A stretch of 6,999 bases of DNA from Clostridia bacterium (GTDB taxonomy: Bacteria > Bacillota > Clostridia > Oscillospirales > Acutalibacteraceae), in NCBI GenBank assembly GCA_017631705.1, contig JAGBSU010000161.1, positions 1-6,999 on the forward strand. Direction: 5' to 3'. The notes below the pieces were generated by a model. It did no database searches. It had not been told where the DNA came from and saw nothing but the letters and a program-made list of their open reading frames with translations. Made by a program: the position numbers and the translations under genes. Below are positions 1-5,760 of the stretch, piece by piece. Numbering within the stretch: position 1 is the stretch's first letter; every line of letters starts with the position of its first letter.

Positions 1-318
1 AATATCGCTACCGTATTTTTCTTTACCAGCTTTAAGCATTTTTTTGTAAATAAACCAATTGACACTAACACCCGCAATGCCTAAAACACCAATTACAATA
101 CCAAGTGCAGTAAGAAGTGTTGTGCCACCGATTACTTGCATAGCAAGGCACATACCTGTTCCGAACACCAATGCTGAAACAATTCCAAAGGCAAGGGAAA
201 AGATTTTTGCAGGTTCTTTTGCTTTCCGGTCTAATTTTTTGAGCGCCATCACTTTTGATGTGGTTTTAACGGAATACTCGTTTGCGATAGCCTCTGCATA
301 AATTTTGTCTGTGTTCAT
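1..318 (-). CDS. Small two-helix membrane protein, unknown function (C-terminus cut by window edge)
   Basis: The ATG at 318-316 opens a reading frame that stays open to the left edge, giving 106 visible residues with no stop. It begins MNTDKIYAEAIANEY. A charged, Lys-rich N-terminal segment (about residues 1-38) is followed by two hydrophobic stretches (about 40-61 and 66-91) and then a basic tail, so a small inner-membrane protein with two helices is likely. An AAGGAGA ribosome binding site (326-332) lies 7 bases before the ATG, and a perfect TATAAT lies further upstream, so the gene is probably transcribed on its own. From memory it resembles a Firmicute family of roughly 120 residues that databases often label 'dihydropteridine reductase'. 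No reductase or nucleotide-binding motif is visible, so I do not transfer that name. The presence of a gene is well supported; its function is unknown. Confidence 0.75.
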   Translation of the reverse strand, partial: MNTDKIYAEAIANEYSVKTTSKVMALKKLDRKAKEPAKIFSLAFGIVSALVFGTGMCLAMQVIGGTTLLTALGIVIGVLGIAGVSVNWFIYKKMLKAGKEKYGSDI

Positions 319-350
319 TTTATAATCTCCTTTTCGTTTGTTGTAAGTTC

Positions 351-356
351 ATTATA
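351..356 (-). promoter_or_regulatory. -10 box (TATAAT) for the small membrane protein gene
   Basis: On the minus strand a perfect TATAAT lies about 32 bases upstream of the ATG at 318, which predicts a leader of about 26 nt containing the AAGGAGA site. The hexamer 17 bases upstream (TTCAGT) matches the -35 consensus only poorly, so the promoter may be weak or need an activator. Confidence 0.45.
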
Positions 357-379
357 AGCAGTTTTATGAGCCAACTGAA

Positions 380-403
380 CAACACAAAAAGCGAAAAGTG
401 TTG
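380..403. repeat. Short inverted repeat in the spacer between the two left-hand genes
   Basis: CAACAC and GTGTTG form a 6-bp inverted repeat around a 12-base A-rich loop on the plus strand. It lies just upstream of the -10 box of the small membrane protein gene. It has no T-run on either strand, so it is not a standard terminator. It could be a weak operator or chance. Confidence 0.25.
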
Positions 404-467
404 GAATTATTATTTGTTTTAATATATCTACAAATTGGGATTTGTCATTGTGATATAACGGAACAAA

Positions 468-481
468 TTGCTAAAAAGCAA
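468..481 (-). terminator. Weak candidate terminator after the phosphotransferase gene
   Basis: On the minus strand, 7 bases past the stop codon, TTGCT and AGCAA form a 5-bp stem with a TTTT loop, followed by only a short T-run (TTT after AA). The stem is short and AT-rich, so termination would be inefficient. It is the only hairpin seen directly after this gene. Confidence 0.25.
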
Positions 482-488
482 AAACTAC

Positions 489-1424
489 TTAACTGTTGTT
501 AAGGCATATACCTTTATTTTTCATTTCTTCAATCAGTTTTGTGGCACGCTCTGCCAAATATTCATGAGAAATGGAACCTAATTTTTTATACCATAACAAT
601 TCGGAGTAAAGCGCGTATATTTCGAGTTTCACATCACAATATTTTGATACTTTTACTTTGCTTTTATAAAGTTCATACAGATGCAAATCCTTGCCATAAC
701 CCACTGTAAGCGCAAAAAGCTCGTATTCAGGGTCAGCCCACATTACATTGAAAGGGTCTACAACGGAAAGAAGCTCCATGGAATTTTTATCGACAATAAA
801 GTTAGGCATCCAATAATCGCCATGTATAAGGGTGGGTAGAGGCGTTTCTTCAGAAAAAAACTTATCAAAATTAGCATAGGAAATTTCAACAGCCGACATA
901 ACGATATCATCCAGCTGATGTGCTGAATGTTTAGATGTTGCAAAAGCATAAATTTCATTGGCAAATTTTTTGTAGTAATCTTGCCAAGTGTCATACACAG
1001 CGTTGTTATACGGACCAAACTTATCGTTATGTGCCTGCTGAATCAACAAGAGGTTGTTAATTATACTTTCGGCAAGACGTTCTTGGTTTGGCAGCTTTTT
1101 AATAGCTTCATCATCTCCGCTTGTTCCGTTTATAAATTCCATTGCTATAACAGCGATGCTGTGTGCCTTATCAAAAAAATACACTTTTGGAATTTTGCTA
1201 AGTGTTCGCTCTTTAAGAAAAGCAAGCATTTCATATTCTTGAAGCATAAGTTCGGGGTGTTCGCTGATTTTAATTGCGATTGTCTTTGGGTTGCCGTCGC
1301 AGTTAACACGATAGACAGAGCCGCTTGCTCCCTTTCCAATATGAGAAATTGATACAACAGACACACCAAGATTTTTATGTATTATTTTTTTGATTATCTC
1401 AAACGAATTATTATCAAAAAACAT
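489..1424 (-). CDS. Aminoglycoside phosphotransferase/choline kinase-fold enzyme, substrate unknown
   Basis: The protein has 311 residues, within the usual length of APH-family kinases (Pfam APH type). Visible motifs in order: a glycine-rich nucleotide loop GKGASGSVY (30-38); the ATP-anchoring lysine in AIKIS (K52) with a possible partner acidic residue in QEYE (E63/E65); a hinge-like MEFINGT (95-101); the Brenner motif HGDYWMPN (H201, D203 likely catalytic base, N208); and the metal-binding VVDPF (D223), followed by DPEYEL (231-236). No signal peptide or membrane segment is seen, so it should be cytoplasmic. The HGD.W..N plus D.......DPE.EL arrangement is also seen in fructosamine-kinase-like members, so a sugar or small-metabolite kinase is as plausible as drug resistance. 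A GAGGAA site (1430-1435) supports the ATG at 1424. Its AT-rich composition differs from the genes to its right, which suggests acquisition. The family is secure; the substrate is not. Confidence 0.85.
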   Translation of the reverse strand: MFFDNNSFEIIKKIIHKNLGVSVVSISHIGKGASGSVYRVNCDGNPKTIAIKISEHPELMLQEYEMLAFLKERTLSKIPKVYFFDKAHSIAVIAMEFINGTSGDDEAIKKLPNQERLAESIINNLLLIQQAHNDKFGPYNNAVYDTWQDYYKKFANEIYAFATSKHSAHQLDDIVMSAVEISYANFDKFFSEETPLPTLIHGDYWMPNFIVDKNSMELLSVVDPFNVMWADPEYELFALTVGYGKDLHLYELYKSKVKVSKYCDVKLEIYALYSELLWYKKLGSISHEYLAERATKLIEEMKNKGICLNNS

Positions 1425-1485
1425 TTTGCTTCCTCAACTTTATTTTAATATCTTAGGCTAAATTAAATTCTGATTTATTGTTTTT

Positions 1486-1514
1486 AATATATCATAAAGT
1501 CATAAAGAATACAA
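1486..1514 (-). promoter_or_regulatory. Candidate promoter for the phosphotransferase gene
   Basis: On the minus strand, TTGTAT (1509-1514) and TATATT (1486-1491) are separated by exactly 17 bases. The -10 matches consensus at 5 of 6 positions, the -35 only at its TTG. The predicted start near 1479 leaves a leader of about 55 nt. The surroundings are very AT-rich, so a chance match is possible. Confidence 0.4.
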
Positions 1515-1613
1515 TTTTTAATTTGGGTTAGAGTGTGCGAATGGCAAAGGGTTTAATAAAAAAACAAGAAAATCCGTAAAACTGCATATACTATTTCCAC
1601 GTTGTTAAAGAAT

Positions 1614-1618
1614 AGGAG
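1614..1618 (+). promoter_or_regulatory. Ribosome binding site AGGAG that fixes the malQ start at 1626
   Basis: AGGAG is 7 bases before the ATG at 1626, the ideal distance. It is only 1 base before the in-frame ATG at 1620 and downstream of the in-frame TTG at 1602, which rules out both as main starts. Confidence 0.8.
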
Positions 1619-1625
1619 AATGGAT

Positions 1626-3107
1626 ATGCGAGCAAGCGGCATATTATTGCCAATTTTCTCATTGCCGTCGCCGTATGGAATCGGCAACTTGGGAAAAGAG
1701 GCATTTTCGTTTGTAGATTTTTTGAAGAAGGCGGGACAACGGTATTGGCAAATCTTACCGCTCAACCCGACGAATTTTGGAGATTCGCCGTATCAATCAT
1801 TTTCGTCGTCGGCGGGGAACCCGTATTTTATTGACTTGGACACCTTGTGTCAAGAAGGATTATTAAAAGCGGAGGAATATGTGACGGTGAATTTTGGTGA
1901 TGGCGAGGAAGTGAATTACGAGAAATTGTATCAGCATCGCTTGGCGGTTTTGCGTAAGGCGTTTGCCCGATTTGATAAAGCCGACCAGGAATATAATCGG
2001 TTTTGCCGCGAAGAAACCGATTGGTTAGAAGAGTATGTGCTGTTTATGGCGCTCAAAGAAGCAAATAGCGGGAAAAGTTGGCGCGAATGGCCAAAGCCGC
2101 TTATGTTTCGGCAGGCAAATGTTTTGGCAGATATGCGGCAGCAGTTGGCGGATACGATGGAGTTTTATCGGTTTTTACAATTTCTGTTTTATCGGCAATG
2201 GTTTCATTTGAAAGCGTATGCTAACGAGCAAGGTGTGCGTATTATTGGAGATATGCCGATTTACGTGGCAGACGACAGTGTCGATGTTTGGGCAAACACG
2301 CAGTTGTTTGATTTGGACGAACAGTTGGTGTCGCGTGTGGTGGCGGGATGTCCGCCGGATGCGTTTTGCCCCGATGGGCAGTTGTGGGGTATGCCGGTTT
2401 ACGATTGGCAATACATGAGGGAGGAAACCGAGCCGTACCAATGGTGGCGGCAACGTGTTAAGCGCGCATTGCAAATATACGATGTAGTACGTATTGATCA
2501 TTTTCGCGGATTGGAATCGTTTTTTTGCATTCCATACGGGGCTGAAACGGCAAAAACCGGTGTGTGGCGCAAAGGGCCGGGGATGGAGTTGATTCGACAT
2601 CTCAAAACTGACCACGGTGGAAAATTACCGATTATTGCCGAAGATTTGGGGTTCATGACACAAGCGGTGCGAGAACTGTTGGCAGAGTCGGGGTTCCCTG
2701 GCATGAAGATATTGCAATTTGCGTTTGACACGCATGAAGAAAGTGAATATTTGTTGCACAACCACACGCGCAATTGTGTGGTGTATACCGGCACGCACGA
2801 CAACGACACGGTGTTGGGGTGGGTGGCAACCGCATCGACCGGGGAAGTGGCTTACGCCAAGCAATATTTGGGTGTTGACAAAACCGAAGAGTTGCCGTGG
2901 GCAATGATACGAGCGGCAATGATGTCCACGGCTGATCTGGCTATTGTACCGTTGGCAGATTGCCTGGAACTTGGCAGCGAGGCACGGATCAACACCCCAT
3001 CCACGTTGGGAAACAACTGGCGGTGGCGAATAGGTGCCGAAGATATCAGCGACAAGCTTGCCGCCGCGTTGCGGCGAATGACCGCACTGTACAGTCGCTT
3101 GGGATAG
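1626..3107 (+). CDS. malQ: 4-alpha-glucanotransferase (amylomaltase), GH77
   Basis: Cytoplasmic enzyme (EC 2.4.1.25) that moves alpha-1,4-glucan segments between maltodextrins, releasing glucose and making longer chains usable by glycogen/maltodextrin phosphorylase. From the ATG at 1626 it has 493 residues, the length of Thermus-type amylomaltase and much shorter than E. coli MalQ. The family N-terminus is present (ASGILLP...SPYGIGNLG, then GDSPYQSFS...GNPYFIDLD, to about residue 72). The three catalytic acids stand in their usual motifs: nucleophile D291 in VRIDHFRG, acid/base E339 in IIAEDLG, and D392 in GTHDND. GDMPIYVADDSVDVW (about 208-222), the AGCPPDAF loop (about 240-247) and NTPSTLGNNWRWR (about 456-468) are intact. 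The gene stands alone with no glycogen or maltose genes beside it here. It converges on pyk and ends one base before a strong shared hairpin. No convincing promoter was found upstream. Identity is very secure. Confidence 0.97.
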   Translation: MRASGILLPIFSLPSPYGIGNLGKEAFSFVDFLKKAGQRYWQILPLNPTNFGDSPYQSFSSSAGNPYFIDLDTLCQEGLLKAEEYVTVNFGDGEEVNYEKLYQHRLAVLRKAFARFDKADQEYNRFCREETDWLEEYVLFMALKEANSGKSWREWPKPLMFRQANVLADMRQQLADTMEFYRFLQFLFYRQWFHLKAYANEQGVRIIGDMPIYVADDSVDVWANTQLFDLDEQLVSRVVAGCPPDAFCPDGQLWGMPVYDWQYMREETEPYQWWRQRVKRALQIYDVVRIDHFRGLESFFCIPYGAETAKTGVWRKGPGMELIRHLKTDHGGKLPIIAEDLGFMTQAVRELLAESGFPGMKILQFAFDTHEESEYLLHNHTRNCVVYTGTHDNDTVLGWVATASTGEVAYAKQYLGVDKTEELPWAMIRAAMMSTADLAIVPLADCLELGSEARINTPSTLGNNWRWRIGAEDISDKLAAALRRMTALYSRLG

Positions 3108-3108
3108 C

Positions 3109-3144
3109 AAATGCCCCCTTGTCTTGTAAGACGAGGGGGCATTT
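3109..3144. terminator. Bidirectional intrinsic terminator between malQ and pyk
   Basis: AAATGCCCCCTTGTCTT (3109-3125) pairs with AAGACGAGGGGGCATTT (3128-3144): a 16-17 bp stem with one T-G wobble and a minimal loop. The outer AAA/TTT makes a short T-run on either strand. It starts 1 base after the malQ stop and lies 16 bases past the pyk stop, so one structure can end both converging transcripts. The T-runs are short for a classic terminator, but the stem is very stable. Confidence 0.85.
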
Positions 3145-3160
3145 CGTAATAGATGGTTTG

Positions 3161-4573
3161 TTAAATGGTTTCAACTTTAATGAGATTGGTATTGCCGGAA
3201 GAACCGTTAGTCACACCGCCGGTGATAACAATGCGGTCGCCTTTGCTAAGGTTCATGGTGGTTTTTGCCATCTTTTGTGCGGTGTAGAAAAGAACGTCCA
3301 ACGAGTTGAACAGTTCGCTCATAGCCGGTGTGACTGCCCAAGAAAGCGCCAATTTGCGCCACGTGCGTTCATCGGTTGTGACACCCAAAATGTCAATAGG
3401 ACAACGGAAACGTGAAACCATACGTGCGGTCAAGCCTGACAGCGAACATACCGCAATAGCCTTGGCTTCAATGTCAATTGCCATGCCACAAGTGGCATGA
3501 GAGATAGCATCCACGGGGTTGGTGATGATAAAGTCGGAATTACGAAAGATTTTTTTATAATCGATGTTTTTTTCGGTTTCCAGCGCAATTTTTGCCATGG
3601 TTTCTACCGAGAGAACGGGATATTTACCGGCAGCCGTTTCACCCGAAAGCATAATGGCACTGGTTCCGTCGTACACAGCGTTAGCTACATCGGAAATTTC
3701 TGCACGAGTGGGGCGAGGGTTGTGAATCATGGATTCCAACATTTCGGTAGCGGTGATGACGCGTTTTCCGAGCATGCGGCAAGTGGTAATGAGATATTTT
3801 TGAATGCCGGGCAGTTCTTCAAAGGGAATCTCTACGCCCATGTCGCCTCTGCCAATCATGATGCCGCTGCATTCCTTGGCAATTTCGTGAATGTTATCGA
3901 CACCGGAACGGTTTTCGATTTTGGCGATGATGTCAATGTCCTCACCGCCGTTATCTTTAAGAAATTGTTTTACATCTATCAAATCCTGTCGCACGGAAAC
4001 AAACGAGCAGGCGACAAAATCGACTTCGTTTTCAATACCGAACAACAAATCGTTTTTATCATAGTCGCTGAGATAGACTTGTTTAAGAACTTTTCCGGGA
4101 AAACTCATGCTTTTACGGTTGGACACTTCGCCACCGACGACCACACGGCAGATCACATCGGTAGCTGTGGTACTTACCACATCAAAGACAACCAGACCGT
4201 TGTTGAGCAAAATACGTTCACCGGGTTTCATTTCGGCAGGAAGCTGTTTGTAGTTGACCGAAACGCGTGTGTTGTCCCCTTCCACTTCTTGTGAGGTAAA
4301 CACAAATGTGTCGCCATCGTTTAGAAAGACCTTGCCGTTTTGGAAGGTTTTTATCCGATATTCCGGTCCTTTTGTATCCAGCAAAATAGCAATGGGGAGA
4401 TTGAGTTTTTCCCGAACTTTTTTGATTAAGCGAATATTTTCCAAATGGTCTTCGTGCGTGCCGTGAGAAAAATTCAACCGTGCGACGTTCATGCCTGCCA
4501 AACACATGGCGGTTAAAGTTTCCTCATTGTTGCATGAAGGGCCGATGGTACAAACAATTTTAGTTTTACGCAT
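3161..4573 (-). CDS. pyk: Pyruvate kinase
   Basis: Cytoplasmic glycolytic enzyme (EC 2.7.1.40) transferring phosphate from phosphoenolpyruvate to ADP. The 470-residue length matches E. coli PykF and lacks the extra C-terminal PEP-utiliser-like domain of Bacillus-type enzymes. Motifs: KIVCTIGPSC at the N-terminus; ARLNFSHG (R32, N34, S36, H37; nucleotide and K+ site); DTKGPEYRI (D66, K68, E71); the signature IIAKIENRSGVDN with catalytic K218 and metal ligand E220; GRGDMGVEIP with D244; ITATEML; NPRPTRAEISDVANAV; MLSGETAAG; and a C-terminal effector-type SGLTARMVSRFR. E71 aligns with Glu117 of muscle pyruvate kinase, which is linked to K+ dependence, so a K+-requiring enzyme is predicted. The ATG at 4573 has GGAG (4581-4584) 7 bases upstream and gives the family N-terminus. 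An upstream in-frame TTG at 4615 lies on the far side of the promoter -10 box and cannot be used from that promoter. Confidence 0.97.
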   Translation of the reverse strand: MRKTKIVCTIGPSCNNEETLTAMCLAGMNVARLNFSHGTHEDHLENIRLIKKVREKLNLPIAILLDTKGPEYRIKTFQNGKVFLNDGDTFVFTSQEVEGDNTRVSVNYKQLPAEMKPGERILLNNGLVVFDVVSTTATDVICRVVVGGEVSNRKSMSFPGKVLKQVYLSDYDKNDLLFGIENEVDFVACSFVSVRQDLIDVKQFLKDNGGEDIDIIAKIENRSGVDNIHEIAKECSGIMIGRGDMGVEIPFEELPGIQKYLITTCRMLGKRVITATEMLESMIHNPRPTRAEISDVANAVYDGTSAIMLSGETAAGKYPVLSVETMAKIALETEKNIDYKKIFRNSDFIITNPVDAISHATCGMAIDIEAKAIAVCSLSGLTARMVSRFRCPIDILGVTTDERTWRKLALSWAVTPAMSELFNSLDVLFYTAQKMAKTTMNLSKGDRIVITGGVTNGSSGNTNLIKVETI

Positions 4574-4603
4574 ACTATCTCTCCAAAATACAAGGTCATA
4601 TTT

Positions 4604-4633
4604 ATTATACAACAAGCGGCAACGGTTTGTCCA
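4604..4633 (-). promoter_or_regulatory. SigA-type promoter of pyk
   Basis: On the minus strand, TGGACA (4628-4633, 5 of 6 consensus) and a perfect TATAAT (4604-4609) are separated by 18 bases. The predicted start near 4597 gives a leader of about 24 nt that carries the GGAG site. This makes pyk an independent transcription unit although thiT lies upstream on the same strand. Confidence 0.75.
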
Positions 4634-4636
4634 TAT

Positions 4637-4671
4637 AAAAAACCGAATTTAGTCCTTATTTAGACGGTTTT
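4637..4671 (-). terminator. Candidate terminator of thiT
   Basis: About 40 bases past the thiT stop, AAAACCG (4665-4671) pairs with CGGTTTT (4639-4645), continuing into a six-T run (4637-4642, partly in the stem). The intervening 19 bases fold only poorly (possibly an inner GTC/GAC pair), so the hairpin is loose and termination may be partial. The pyk -35 box begins just after it. Confidence 0.4.
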
Positions 4672-4709
4672 ACGGTGTGAGGATTTGATATTTCGGCAGA
4701 ACGGATATA

Positions 4710-5537
4710 TTATACGGTTTTTTTCAGAGTGATACGCGCACAAAGATACTCTAACAACAAGAACACCCAACTGCCGATAAGACCGATTAAACCAACGGTT
4801 GCCCACGGTACATTTTTTAGTCCTTGCAGAAACAAGGTGCCGTCCTCCCATTGCAACGCAGGGAAAACATGGCATACCATGACGACGACGGTGACCAATA
4901 ACGCGGTTTTGGCAATGGCAGAGAATAGGACGGCAATGCGAGGCGGTGTGTTGCCGACAGCGGATACACGGCTGACGCGATTACCGGACAACGATAGCAG
5001 ACGGGAAAGATAGACGGCACCGAGCACTAAAATGATAATTTCCGGTATCATGTAGGAGGCGTTATAGGACAGCGAATAGAGAACGGCTTGCGGAGTGGGA
5101 ACCGATAAGCCTGCCCATACCGTACAGCCGGACACCACATGGCAAAAATAGCGGAGGACGCCGGTGGTAACGGCGGCAAAAGAAAGGGAAGCACCTTGCG
5201 AAAGTTTGTCATGGCGGAAGAGGCCACCAAGGCCTAGCACCACAAAGGCAAGCAGATAATCAAACAAGAAAATCATGATACCGGCGAGTGCCGAAGTGGC
5301 GTAGGAAAAATTATCTAATCCCAGCAACAACTGAATAATGCCATAAGTGAATGCTGCAAAAGTGCCCCAACGTGTGCCGTGGCGATAGGCGATAACGAGC
5401 AACGGCAGCATGCTGAACGCGGTGACGCTGCCGCCATAAGGCATATCAATAATTTTGATAACGCTAAGTACAGCGGCGAACGCCAGCAGAATGGCGGTTT
5501 CGGTTAGACGATAAACGGAATCTTTACGAGTCATCAT
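4710..5537 (-). CDS. thiT: Thiamine ECF transporter S component ThiT, with C-terminal extension
   Basis: Membrane protein that binds thiamine and, with a shared EcfA-EcfA'-EcfT module (not in this window), imports it. The ThiT core is clear in residues 1-180: an AxxxA pair in the first helix (A15, A19), used by S components to dock on EcfT; YGGSVTAFSMLPLL (34-47); a G-T..G.FAAF.YG..Q segment (54-69); FDYLLAFVVLGLGGL (92-106); and the binding-site region RYFCHVVSG (129-137) and YSLSYNASYMIPE (154-166). The usual family length is about 180-200 residues, but this protein has 275. Residues about 184-275 add two more hydrophobic segments (about 202-224 and 246-267). The ATG at 5537 has AAAGGA (5546-5551) 8 bases upstream; longer in-frame versions would translate through the riboswitch and are rejected. 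Control by TPP is shown by the leader. ThiT identity is strong; the role of the extension is unknown. Confidence 0.93.
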   Translation of the reverse strand: MMTRKDSVYRLTETAILLAFAAVLSVIKIIDMPYGGSVTAFSMLPLLVIAYRHGTRWGTFAAFTYGIIQLLLGLDNFSYATSALAGIMIFLFDYLLAFVVLGLGGLFRHDKLSQGASLSFAAVTTGVLRYFCHVVSGCTVWAGLSVPTPQAVLYSLSYNASYMIPEIIILVLGAVYLSRLLSLSGNRVSRVSAVGNTPPRIAVLFSAIAKTALLVTVVVMVCHVFPALQWEDGTLFLQGLKNVPWATVGLIGLIGSWVFLLLEYLCARITLKKTV

Positions 5538-5545
5538 TACAACAG

Positions 5546-5551
5546 TCCTTT
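5546..5551 (-). promoter_or_regulatory. Ribosome binding site of thiT
   Basis: AAAGGA lies 8 bases before the first of two adjacent ATG codons (5537-5535 and 5534-5532), favouring the first. It begins 1 base after the T-run of the riboswitch terminator, so translation is possible only on transcripts that pass the terminator. Confidence 0.7.
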
Positions 5552-5552
5552 T

Positions 5553-5593
5553 TAATAAAAATACGCCCCTCTCGAACAAACCGAGAGGGGCGT
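5553..5593 (-). terminator. Intrinsic terminator of the TPP riboswitch expression platform
   Basis: On the minus strand, ACGCCCCTCTCG (5593-5582) pairs perfectly with CGAGAGGGGCGT (5574-5563), a 12-bp GC-rich stem with a 7-base loop, followed by ATTTTTATT. This is a textbook intrinsic terminator between aptamer and thiT start codon, and indicates transcriptional shut-off of thiT. Confidence 0.93.
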
Positions 5594-5629
5594 TACAACT
5601 GCAACAGAACCCGCGGAAATTCCGCTGAA

Positions 5630-5722
5630 TCAAACATCCCTCCGTCGGCATTATCCGAATCAGGTGAAGGGTTGAAAGCCAAGCTTTCTCTCAGCCGAAA
5701 TACATCAGCACCCCTTGTTTAA
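5630..5722 (-). ncRNA. TPP riboswitch aptamer (THI element)
   Basis: Read on the minus strand, all conserved THI-box parts are present in order. P1 is TTAAACA (5722-5716) with TGTTTGA (5636-5630). P2 uses AAGGGGT with ACCCTT. P3 is GCTGA with TCGGC. The pyrimidine-sensing GGCTGAGAG (5695-5687) follows. P4 starts in CACCTGAT (5666-5659); P5 is TCGG with CCGA; and the diphosphate-sensing GGATAATGCC (5656-5647) leads into the conserved GGAGGGA. An optional hairpin (GAAAGC/GCTTTC) sits between the TGAGAG motif and the P2 3' strand. TPP binding should fold this domain and favour the terminator downstream, reducing thiT expression when thiamine is plentiful. Confidence 0.97.
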
Positions 5723-5731
5723 CGTGGTTAT

Positions 5732-5760
5732 ACTATATCACATGTGTTTTTGGATGTCAA
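5732..5760 (-). promoter_or_regulatory. SigA-type promoter of the riboswitch-thiT unit
   Basis: On the minus strand, a perfect TTGACA (5755-5760) and TATAGT (5732-5737) are separated by exactly 17 bases, with a TG-type extended -10 (TGA before TATAGT). The predicted start is near 5725, immediately before the aptamer P1 strand. The -35 hexamer contains the TGA stop codon of icd. Confidence 0.9.

Noticed and set aside
927..1352. Open frame of 141 codons on the plus strand opposite the phosphotransferase gene
   Set aside because: Antisense to a gene with intact kinase motifs; its translation looks like shadow sequence.
1587..1592. TATACT upstream of malQ as a -10 box
   Set aside because: No acceptable -35 hexamer lies 16-18 bases upstream and it is not a proper extended -10; the malQ promoter remains unassigned.
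3497..4294. Long open frame (265 codons) on the plus strand opposite pyk
   Set aside because: It lies wholly antisense to a secure pyruvate kinase gene, has a low-complexity Phe/His/Gly-rich translation typical of reverse-complement coding sequence, and shows no family motif.
4574..4615. Upstream TTG start for pyruvate kinase
   Set aside because: The extra residues would include the pyk -10 box and precede the predicted transcription start; the ATG at 4573 has a GGAG site at 7 bases.
4708..4713. TATAAT at the end of thiT as a further promoter for pyk
   Set aside because: It overlaps the thiT stop region, has no -35 partner, and pyk already has a better promoter at 4604-4633.
5538..5651. N-terminal extension of ThiT back to an ATG at 5651
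   Set aside because: It would be translated from inside the TPP aptamer and through the terminator; the ATG at 5537 has a proper ribosome site and gives the normal ThiT N-terminus.
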